Assembly: GCF_000513195.1 (NCBI RefSeq)
Contig: NZ_CBVI010000165.1
Location: 1-42,617 of the forward strand
DNA: 42,617 nucleotides
DNA from: Bacteroides timonensis
Lineage (GTDB): Bacteria > Bacteroidota > Bacteroidia > Bacteroidales > Bacteroidaceae
Direction of reading: 5' to 3'
Of the stretch, positions 32,072 to 39,995 are shown one piece after another. The notes beneath the pieces were generated by a model. The model was not told the DNA's origin and made no database searches. It saw only the letters and a list, made by a program, of their open reading frames with translations. Positions within the stretch are counted from its first letter, which is position 1. The number at the start of each line of letters is the position of its first letter. The translations under genes were made by a program, and so were the position numbers.

Positions 32072-34385
32072 TACTATCTACCGGATTATTTCTTGCTGCC
32101 CGATAACTGTTCAGGCATACTGTGAGCAGGGTGATGCAGACAGTGAAGAACAAAGGAAGCAGGAAATGAAGGATACCAATGTGTACATGGTAAGCAAATT
32201 GTTGCAGCCAATAATTCATCAGATAGCAGACCAGGGGTACAATGAGTGTAAACGCTATACCTATGTAGTACAGGAACGGGCGATTGACAAGCCATAATAT
32301 TTGCCCGAATGATGCACCGTGAATCTTCCGAATTCCTATTTCGCGCATACGCCGCTGGATGGCATAATGGGTGATGCCAAACAATCCGAACAGTGTGAGG
32401 AACAAACTGATTGATGCATACATCAGCAGGATGCGGGAAAAGTCGGTGACTTCCTGATTATTGGAGATCAGTACCTGATAAGGGTCTTCATAATTGAATG
32501 GAGTACCGGGGTATTTCTTCTCCCATAATCCGCGAAGATGATTGATAACAGCTGTGCGATCTTGTTCGTCAAACCGTAAGGTCAATGTGGTATAGTTATC
32601 TTGTGGCGTTTCGTGCAGAATCATTCTCAGTGGAAACACATTGTTTGTGAGCGAATATTTCTTGAAATCTTTCATGACACCGATAATAGTACCTTTCTCA
32701 CTCTTTTCGGGCACGTATTTAGAGATAGGTTGTCCCACCGGGTCTTCTCCTTCGGGCACAAGATAGCGAATGAAGGACTCGTTGATGATGACCGGCACAG
32801 AGGTACGGAGTAATAAATGGAATGTTTGTTTGGCATCCAGCAAGTCGAAATCGTATATATCCAGGAAGTCCGGACAGTTTTCATAAAGTTCAAGCATCAG
32901 AAGGTCATTCTTCTCACCATTTTGGCGGGGAACGGCCATATTCATGGTATAAAGGCCTGATTGGGAAGATACAACAGACTTCACTCCGGGGATGGATTTA
33001 ATGTCTTCTATCCAAGTAGATAAAGGGGATTGCCGGGAGTCACCGATTCCAAACTCAACGATTCCTTTGTAGCGGCTTCCCTCCTGTTCTATCAGGTCCA
33101 TCTGGCTACGGATTATCATAAAAGCACTTAGCAGTCCGATAGAAATCATGAATTGTAAGGTGACCAGTGCCGCTACAATGCGCTGTTTTTTACGACCTGT
33201 AAAGAAGCTGCGGTAACGGCTTTCGGACAAGGTCTGTATCTTCCGGCTCATGTATTCTGCCGGAACAACGGATAGAATGATGACAAACAGCAAGATAACA
33301 GGAAATACCTGAACGGAGAAAAGATAGGAGAACGACAGATGCGCGGATATTGCTGCATTGAATACTGCCAACAGGTCGCTCATCAACAGAATGGATAACA
33401 AGAACGCCGTAATCACCATCAGGAAAGTATCGGCAAAGAGTTGCCAACGGATTTGACGGTGGCTTGCACCTAAAAGGCTTTCAATGTGTAAGGTGCGTAT
33501 TTGCTTCAATAAGCGTGAAAAACTGAGGTTGATATAGTTGAAGCAACCGATGAACAAGATTAATAAAGCGGATAGCAGTCCGACGCTTAACAGGGCCTTT
33601 TGCCGATGCTCGATACACTGGTTGCTATCTTGTGTGATAGTGGTAAAATAGGATTCCTGTAAAGTCTGGGTACGATAATACCCTTTGCCTAATAAAGTAG
33701 GAAGCTCGGTTGTCTCGAAGCGTTGGCGAAAGGCGTTGAGATCTGTTCCTTTTTTGAGAAGTATCGAACAGGTGGTTCCTTCGGGACTTTTTAGATGCGT
33801 GAGCAAGTCTGCCCGCAACATGCTTTGCGGTGGCAGGCGGAAGACGGCGGCGATACGGTAGGCACTTTCGCCGGATTGGGGGATCTCCAGCAGCTTGCCG
33901 AGGCAGTCGGTGGTACCGAAACAACGTTCGGCCAAAGCTTGGCTGATGGCGATGGTTCCTGGGTGAGTCAATGTTTCTTCTATTTTTCCTGCAAGGGTTT
34001 CAATGGGGATAAATTGGGGCAATGTGCTGTCCGCCGATAGCAGGTTCAGTTCGGAATATTCTTGGTCGTCCACACGGATTTTTGTGTGAGTGATGGCTTG
34101 TGTGCGTAGTGAAGCTTCTATCTCAGGGAATTGTGAGATGATTTCGGGGACAGATTCGTGGTATACGAATGTTCCCTGCATTTCTTGTTGTGCGAAAGGT
34201 AGTGTTTGCGTCAGCCGGAGGATACGGTCACGGTTGGGGTTGTTATACTCGATGTTGTATTCGTATAGGACGAAGGCTGTCAGCAGATTGGTACAGGCGA
34301 TACCGATAACCAAGCTGACAAGAGAAATAGTGACGAACAATTTATTTCGCCACCAGCTACGCAGGACAAGCTTCAGAATGTACAT
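32058..34385 (-). CDS. FtsX/MacB-type ABC permease, gene 5 of the cluster
   Basis: A 775-residue inner-membrane protein with two MacB-PCD/FtsX halves. The N-terminus MYILKLVLRSWWRNKLF is followed by TM1 (to about 40), a large periplasmic domain (about 45-270), three TM (about 275-370), a short TM, a second periplasmic domain (about 440-640) and three TM at the end. YAIQRRMREIGIRKIHGASF and the tail NPVDSIKHE are the family marks. It is set apart from the ATPase gene by 177 nt that hold the long hairpin array at 34414-34498, so its expression may differ from the rest. The tail NPVDSIKHE and TM1 differ from the other three permeases, so it is the most divergent copy. It overlaps pabC by 14 nt. 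Confidence 0.92.
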   Translation of the reverse strand: MYILKLVLRSWWRNKLFVTISLVSLVIGIACTNLLTAFVLYEYNIEYNNPNRDRILRLTQTLPFAQQEMQGTFVYHESVPEIISQFPEIEASLRTQAITHTKIRVDDQEYSELNLLSADSTLPQFIPIETLAGKIEETLTHPGTIAISQALAERCFGTTDCLGKLLEIPQSGESAYRIAAVFRLPPQSMLRADLLTHLKSPEGTTCSILLKKGTDLNAFRQRFETTELPTLLGKGYYRTQTLQESYFTTITQDSNQCIEHRQKALLSVGLLSALLILFIGCFNYINLSFSRLLKQIRTLHIESLLGASHRQIRWQLFADTFLMVITAFLLSILLMSDLLAVFNAAISAHLSFSYLFSVQVFPVILLFVIILSVVPAEYMSRKIQTLSESRYRSFFTGRKKQRIVAALVTLQFMISIGLLSAFMIIRSQMDLIEQEGSRYKGIVEFGIGDSRQSPLSTWIEDIKSIPGVKSVVSSQSGLYTMNMAVPRQNGEKNDLLMLELYENCPDFLDIYDFDLLDAKQTFHLLLRTSVPVIINESFIRYLVPEGEDPVGQPISKYVPEKSEKGTIIGVMKDFKKYSLTNNVFPLRMILHETPQDNYTTLTLRFDEQDRTAVINHLRGLWEKKYPGTPFNYEDPYQVLISNNQEVTDFSRILLMYASISLFLTLFGLFGITHYAIQRRMREIGIRKIHGASFGQILWLVNRPFLYYIGIAFTLIVPLVCYLMNYWLQQFAYHVHIGILHFLLPLFFTVCITLLTVCLNSYRAARNNPVDSIKHE

Positions 34386-34413
34386 TTTTCTTTAATGATA
34401 ATGTTAGTAGGAT

Positions 34414-34498
34414 ACTTTGAGGATGTCAAGGTAGCACTTCGAGGAGGTCAATGTAGTACTTTGACCTCCTCGAAGTACTACATTGACATCCTCAAAGT
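34414..34498. repeat. Array of four 22-bp TTGA-N5-TCAA units forming a 38-bp hairpin
   Basis: TTGA-GGATG-TCAA (34417-34429), TCGA-GGAGG-TCAA (34439-34451), TTGA-CCTCC-TCGA (34461-34473) and TTGA-CATCC-TCAA (34483-34495) start exactly 22 bp apart. The centre N5 is purine-rich in the first two units and complementary in the last two, so 34414-34451 pairs with 34461-34498 over 38 bp with two mismatches, loop 9 nt. It fills the gap between the ATPase gene and the last permease gene of the ABC operon. It could terminate or attenuate transcription, or protect the mRNA. Confidence 0.8.
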
Positions 34499-34562
34499 GA
34501 AGCCTTTTGAAATCTTCTGATGTACAGATAGTTACAAAAAGAGGCATAATTATCTTTTTTAT

Positions 34563-35237
34563 TTACAAACTTACTTCCGTCACCACCTGTCCGTCGAACA
34601 GATTAATGATACGTCCTGCGAAACCGGCATCGTGCTGTGAGTGGGTTACCATGACGATGGTGGTTCCTTCTTTGTTCAGTTCATTCAGCAGTTCCATCAC
34701 TTCTTTACCGTTCTTTGAGTCCAAGTTACCGGTAGGCTCATCGGCAAGGATCAGCTTCGGATTGGCTACTACGGCGCGGGCAATGGCCACACGCTGCTGC
34801 TGACCACCGGAGAGCTGCTGCGGGAAGTGTTTGCTCCGGTGAGTGATGGCCATGCGTTCCATAGCTGTCTCTACGCGACGTTTGCGTTCGGCGGAAGGAA
34901 TACCCATGTAGAGCAACGGCAGTTCGATGTTTTCGTATACATTCAGTTCATCAATCAGATTGAAGCTCTGGAATACGAAACCGATGACACCTTTACGCAG
35001 GCTGGTGCGTTGTGCTTCGGTGTATTTGGATACTTCCTTTCCATTGAGGTAGTATTCTCCGCCCGAAGGGTTATCGAGCAAGCCGAGGATATTCAGCAAT
35101 GTAGATTTACCGCAACCGGAAGGTCCCATGACTGCGACGAACTCGCCTTCTTTCACTTCGATGTTCACATTGTTCAAAGCCCATGTCTGCACTTCTTCTG
35201 TCTTGAAGATTTTCTGCAGGTTTACTGTTTTAATCAT
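34563..35237 (-). CDS. ABC transporter ATPase (LolD/MacB-like)
   Basis: The only ATPase of the cluster, presumably serving all four permeases. It has 224 residues with Walker A GPSGCGKST (about 38-46), Q-loop in VFQSFNLIDEL (about 90), signature LSGGQQQR (142-149), Walker B ILADEPTGNLDS and switch His in VTHSQHD. This is the LolD/MacB/FtsE sub-family, which drives mechanotransmission rather than ordinary transport across the bilayer. It is 30 nt after the third permease gene. No MacA-like adaptor or TolC is in the window, so these may lie beyond 42617 or elsewhere. Confidence 0.95.
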   Translation of the reverse strand: MIKTVNLQKIFKTEEVQTWALNNVNIEVKEGEFVAVMGPSGCGKSTLLNILGLLDNPSGGEYYLNGKEVSKYTEAQRTSLRKGVIGFVFQSFNLIDELNVYENIELPLLYMGIPSAERKRRVETAMERMAITHRSKHFPQQLSGGQQQRVAIARAVVANPKLILADEPTGNLDSKNGKEVMELLNELNKEGTTIVMVTHSQHDAGFAGRIINLFDGQVVTEVSL

Positions 35238-35267
35238 AATAGCGATAATTTTAATTAGTAATATTGT

Positions 35268-37553
35268 TTATTCATTTTTTATTATCTCGGCCGGATTGAT
35301 ATGCATGATCCGGTAAATTTTGTATGCTGTAGTAAGGAATATCAGTAAAGCTATACTGAAGAAGATTGAAATGCCCCACTCCCATCCTTGTATGCAATGT
35401 ACCGGAGTGTCATCCACTGATAGCAACATGATTCTGACCAACGGATAAGCAATAGCAAAGGCCAGTAAGAAGATAACCAGATAGGCTTTTCCGAAGATTC
35501 CGGCGATAATCCACGGAGTAGCTCCATTGATTTTGCGTATGGCAATTTCTTTCTGCCGGCTGACTGTATCCATAGAAATGGCTGAATAGATACTTAGCAC
35601 GACTAATAAGACGCTGATAACGGCCAGTACCGTCATCGCAACCTGGGTGATATATATAGATCCTTGGGTGGTTTGTTTATTATCAGCCAGCGTACGGATT
35701 TCGAGTGGCAAAGTGTCAGGAACATATTTCCGACAGATATCAGTGATACGACGGATACCTTTGTCGGAGCCTGTTCCGGGTGCAAGTTTAAAGTAGAAAT
35801 TTCCGAAACTGTTGCCGGGAAAGAATACCGAACCGATGACTCCTTCTTTCTGTGATTCTTTATAGAGCGCTTTGAAGGTACCTATGATGCGATAACTCTG
35901 TCCATTAAGTTCCACCATGCCTTGCACACTGTCTTTATCCAGTTGCTGTTTAAAGCTTTCGCTAACGTAAATGCTTCCTTCCGCATCTTCGCCTATTTCT
36001 TTCCCTTGCATCGGGATATTTAGAAACTTAAAGTAGCTCGGAGAACCTTCCGTAAAGGCAATTCGCGCTTCCGACTGGTCTGCTTTCTTGTAGGTGTGCA
36101 TGAAGAAAAATCCGTTTTGCATATTGTCCATCATGGGTAGCATCTCGACGCACTCCGGTAGAGCTTGGATATCGGTTAATATCGGATTCAAATGTTGCCC
36201 CATACGCTGGCTGTTTATTTTCAGGGCGATAATGTCATCCTCCTCTTGGGAAGTAAGCGGGCTATAAGCATGTCCCCAAATTTCATCCAATACCAAATGG
36301 ATACCGAGCGTGCCGCTTACGAAAAATATCGAAATACTGAGTTGAAACCACATCATGACCGAACGGAAGATGTGGCGACTGCGGTTGTTATTGACTTGGC
36401 TGATAATGCTTACCTGCCGTAATCGGCGGATGGGAAACCATATCACCAGCATACATACAGGGAGGAGTGCGACATATATCCGAAACTGTACAGCGTAAAT
36501 TGCAGCCAGTGAAAATTTGGGTAAGTCGTACGTCGGTATGTATGTCTCGGCAATATTTATGGCTACTTCCGTCAGCACCAGTGACAGAAGAAAAGCGATG
36601 GACATCATCCAAAATACCTCAGCGAAAAGAAGTAGAAACAGTCCTTTTATCTCCGAACCCATACATTTACGCAACGCCACTTCACGTTGGCGGTTGTAGA
36701 ACATCTGAATGATGAATTTGAGGAAGTTTATCAGGCCTGAAACCAAGATAAGCGAAGCGACAAACAGTATATACAGTTTCGCATTCTCCCAAGCCTTATC
36801 TTGCCGCATAGTAAAGTATGCGTGAGGATGCACCGTATGCTCGTCCCGCTGCCACGTTACCGACTGCAGATTTTTGTTCAGTGTTTCTATATCTGTCTCA
36901 GGAGATAAATAGCCGCCTACGCTTATCGCGTCATTAGATAAGATTTCATAAGAGAAGTAACAATCTGCTTCCCGGATGCGTAAGTCATTGTCTTTTACTA
37001 CATTCACCACCTTGAAGTCCCGTATCGAGTTCTCTGGTATGCTTTTAGGGTTAGAGAGATGTATGATGGAGCCGATGGGATTGCAGCTACCATAGGCTTT
37101 GCGTGTAAATTGTTGTGACAGGACCACTTCATCCGGTGCCTTGGGTAAACGGTTACCATACAATAATTTTCTGTCATTGTATGCGAAGTAATTGGCATTG
37201 ATTCCTTTATAGCGTATCAGGAAAGGCAAATTGCGTTGCTCGTCATCAATGACTTCTATCTCTGTAGAGTTGCCATAAGAGTGGATGGCGACGCATTCCA
37301 AACCATCGACTGTTTGTTCTTCCATCCGCTTCACTTCATGACTGCGAAAAAAGGGACTTTCGCTTTGGTCGACTTCTATCCTTAGCCGCCGTTCACAGTT
37401 GGGCAAATCGGCAAGCTTTTCCTGTTGCTGAACAAAAAAGCATACCAAAGCGTAGCATACGATTCCTACCGCCAGGCAAATGGCGGAAATCAGACTGTGA
37501 GTTTTATACTTCAACAGGTTTCGGAGCGATATCTTCAAATAATGTAGTATCAT
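35268..37553 (-). CDS. FtsX/MacB-type ABC permease, gene 3 of the cluster
   Basis: A 761-residue inner-membrane permease. It opens with MILHYLKISLRNLLKYKTHSL, the same start as genes 1 and 2, so the set arose by tandem duplication. Two large periplasmic domains (about 45-260 and 430-640) alternate with TM bundles; YNRQREVALRKCMGSEIKGLF follows TM2 and VSRQKEIAIRKINGATPWIIAG precedes the last bundle. The tail is NPAEIIKNE. It is 11 nt after gene 2 and 30 nt before the ATPase. Such proteins form mechanical transmission devices that expel peptides or lipoproteins, or export antimicrobials; which one is unknown here. Confidence 0.92.
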   Translation of the reverse strand: MILHYLKISLRNLLKYKTHSLISAICLAVGIVCYALVCFFVQQQEKLADLPNCERRLRIEVDQSESPFFRSHEVKRMEEQTVDGLECVAIHSYGNSTEIEVIDDEQRNLPFLIRYKGINANYFAYNDRKLLYGNRLPKAPDEVVLSQQFTRKAYGSCNPIGSIIHLSNPKSIPENSIRDFKVVNVVKDNDLRIREADCYFSYEILSNDAISVGGYLSPETDIETLNKNLQSVTWQRDEHTVHPHAYFTMRQDKAWENAKLYILFVASLILVSGLINFLKFIIQMFYNRQREVALRKCMGSEIKGLFLLLFAEVFWMMSIAFLLSLVLTEVAINIAETYIPTYDLPKFSLAAIYAVQFRIYVALLPVCMLVIWFPIRRLRQVSIISQVNNNRSRHIFRSVMMWFQLSISIFFVSGTLGIHLVLDEIWGHAYSPLTSQEEDDIIALKINSQRMGQHLNPILTDIQALPECVEMLPMMDNMQNGFFFMHTYKKADQSEARIAFTEGSPSYFKFLNIPMQGKEIGEDAEGSIYVSESFKQQLDKDSVQGMVELNGQSYRIIGTFKALYKESQKEGVIGSVFFPGNSFGNFYFKLAPGTGSDKGIRRITDICRKYVPDTLPLEIRTLADNKQTTQGSIYITQVAMTVLAVISVLLVVLSIYSAISMDTVSRQKEIAIRKINGATPWIIAGIFGKAYLVIFLLAFAIAYPLVRIMLLSVDDTPVHCIQGWEWGISIFFSIALLIFLTTAYKIYRIMHINPAEIIKNE

Positions 37554-37564
37554 TGTTTCACTTG

Positions 37565-39961
37565 CTATTCGTTTTTAATCACTTCCGCCGGATTGGTTCT
37601 TGCTATTCGCAAGATACGGAAAAGTATTGTAAAGCCTGTAATAAAAGTAACAATCAAGAATATACAGAGCCAGAAAAGCAGACCGCAGTCAAAGAATACC
37701 GTATACATTTGTTTCCATAACATCAATACAACATATACAAGCGGGAATGCAACGATGGCACTACACAATAACAAGATAATATAAAGACGGGCAAACAACA
37801 GGATAATCTGCGGAACATCCGCCCCATTTACTTTACGGATAGCAACTTCTTTCTGACGTCGTTCTGTATCGAGCGTGATACTGGAGTATACACCTAATAG
37901 TGTGATAATAATGCTGATAACAGCAAAGAACAAAATGATGTCCTTCAGATTGTACTCAAGAGCTTGCAAAACATGGATATCATCCAGGAATGTTTTAGCC
38001 TGATAAGTTATATTTTCAGGAAGCATCTCACGGTAGACTTTTTCAATCCATTGGGCTACTTCCTTTTGCCGGCCCGGATGACTCTTTATGTAGCAGTGGC
38101 CTATGTAGACTGAAGAATCATAAGGCAGGAAAGCATATCCACTACTTCGGTTATATACATTGGCCTGAAAAGGTGCGGATATTCCACAGATTGTGTAATC
38201 GGTATTACCGCTATACAAGTTCATACCGATTACATCTTTCTTCTGCATCTCCTGCCAGACATTGTCTACCACAATATCTTTTTCCGTTTGAGGAAGTCTT
38301 CCTTGTTCTATGGGAATATTCATGAAAGAGAAGAAATTGGCGGGTACAGCCATGACACTAATATCAATCCAGGAGTTCTCATTTCCCTTTTCGGTCGTTA
38401 ATCCATTGCCCGACATCCCTTGCATATAACCGACATCTGATAACAGAATTTCTTTCACTCCGGCATGTTGTTTAAAACGCTCTATCAACGCCAACTTTTC
38501 CTCATTCTTCATAAAGGGATAGTCCAGGGGAATACTAAGAATCTCCGATTTTTCTTTTTGACTTAGCGTATGGATTAAACTGTTGGTCGTTTTCTCTGCT
38601 TGCAGATATAAAGCAGCCGTCAGGGATACAAATACCCAGCAAATAAAGAACTGGATACCCAGCATAAGGTTACGCCCCCATTGCTTACCTCTGCGTTTAT
38701 TGTTTCCATAAATACCTGTTTGCACGGTAATACGACGAATACGAATGGAAACAGACAAACATATAAGGACGCAGAGTATGATAAGAAGAACGATATATTG
38801 CAGAGCATGTATTAAAAGCGTTTCAGAGGTAAAGGTCATTGCAAAGCCCGGCAAAGAAAAATTCATGTGATTCCCCAATAATTCTATGCCTGATAATACC
38901 AATATGGAGGATATGGATATGACAATCAATGACTGTGTGAATAGTAAACAGAAGAGTTGTTTCCAGTTGCATCCTATCATTTTCATGATACTGTATTCCT
39001 TGGTGCGGTTGAAGAAAGAACCGATAAGGAAATGGAAAAAGTTGATCAGCCCTACTAGTAATATCAGTGTACCTACAGTTCCGGTAACTAACCCCAGATA
39101 AGAAGCACCCTGTTTTTTCAGTCTGGCTCCCATACTACTGGCAGTGACAGTGTAAGCTTCGCCATACAAAGTATAAGTATAGTCTCTTTTTGAGAATTGC
39201 TTTTCTAAATCGGTGCATGTAGTTTGTGGTGATAACAGTGCGTAGGTATTTGCCCCTGTCATGTTATGCCGTTTGGGACTTTGTAGAAGTCCTTCACTAT
39301 CGTTTACGGTCAGCATATCTATGTTTTGCATAAAATCTAAACTATTGTTCAGAGGGATATCTTTCATTACTGCTTGAATGGTGTAGACGATACCTCCTGT
39401 TTTCGGGGTACTTTCAGGAGAAGTATTGAGCCTTCTCATGAGAGTCATATGTTTGCCGATAGCACTTTCTGCATTACCGAATATTTTAATGGCCATAGAT
39501 TGGCTCAGGATAACGGAGTTAAGAGACTGACTTGCCATTTTCCAATGTCCTGCTACCATTTCCGGAGTGAAGATTTTATTGTAGCAAGTATCTATTTCAA
39601 TCGTTTCAAGTTCATAAGGTAGCGTCTTTTCCGGAGATAACTCTACATAATAAGGGCGTTCGCGAGGATAGGTTACGGATGAAATGGCTTCCGTTTCTCC
39701 CAAAGCCCATGTGCGCAAATCTTCGGCCAGAGGAACAGGAGAGCCGGAAAAATATCTGTCTGCCTTGCCGTCATAGAGATTTAATTCTGCTATGCGATCA
39801 TGATTAGCAAAACAATGGTCTGTGCTTTCTACAAAGCGACTGCAATATATGCAGACACAGAAGCAGAGCAAACCTACTGCCAATCCGATGATGGAAATGA
39901 TATTTTGTGTCTTATGCTTACACAAGTTTCTGAATGCTATTTTGAGATAATGGAGTATCAT
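37565..39961 (-). CDS. FtsX/MacB-type ABC permease, gene 2 of the cluster
   Basis: A 798-residue permease, the longest of the four, starting MILHYLKIAFRNLCKHKTQNI (I use the Met at 39961, three codons after the first). It has the same two-half plan as its neighbours: FFNRTKEYSIMKMIGCNWKQLF after the first TM pair and TERRQKEVAIRKVNGADVPQII before the last bundle, tail NPAEVIKNE. TM1 is unusually Cys-rich (GLLCFCVCIYCSRF). It follows gene 1 by 34 nt and precedes gene 3 by 11 nt, so all are one transcript. Confidence 0.92.
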   Translation of the reverse strand: MILHYLKIAFRNLCKHKTQNIISIIGLAVGLLCFCVCIYCSRFVESTDHCFANHDRIAELNLYDGKADRYFSGSPVPLAEDLRTWALGETEAISSVTYPRERPYYVELSPEKTLPYELETIEIDTCYNKIFTPEMVAGHWKMASQSLNSVILSQSMAIKIFGNAESAIGKHMTLMRRLNTSPESTPKTGGIVYTIQAVMKDIPLNNSLDFMQNIDMLTVNDSEGLLQSPKRHNMTGANTYALLSPQTTCTDLEKQFSKRDYTYTLYGEAYTVTASSMGARLKKQGASYLGLVTGTVGTLILLVGLINFFHFLIGSFFNRTKEYSIMKMIGCNWKQLFCLLFTQSLIVISISSILVLSGIELLGNHMNFSLPGFAMTFTSETLLIHALQYIVLLIILCVLICLSVSIRIRRITVQTGIYGNNKRRGKQWGRNLMLGIQFFICWVFVSLTAALYLQAEKTTNSLIHTLSQKEKSEILSIPLDYPFMKNEEKLALIERFKQHAGVKEILLSDVGYMQGMSGNGLTTEKGNENSWIDISVMAVPANFFSFMNIPIEQGRLPQTEKDIVVDNVWQEMQKKDVIGMNLYSGNTDYTICGISAPFQANVYNRSSGYAFLPYDSSVYIGHCYIKSHPGRQKEVAQWIEKVYREMLPENITYQAKTFLDDIHVLQALEYNLKDIILFFAVISIIITLLGVYSSITLDTERRQKEVAIRKVNGADVPQIILLFARLYIILLLCSAIVAFPLVYVVLMLWKQMYTVFFDCGLLFWLCIFLIVTFITGFTILFRILRIARTNPAEVIKNE

Positions 39962-39995
39962 GGTATACACATTTTATGGCGTATTATACGTTTAT

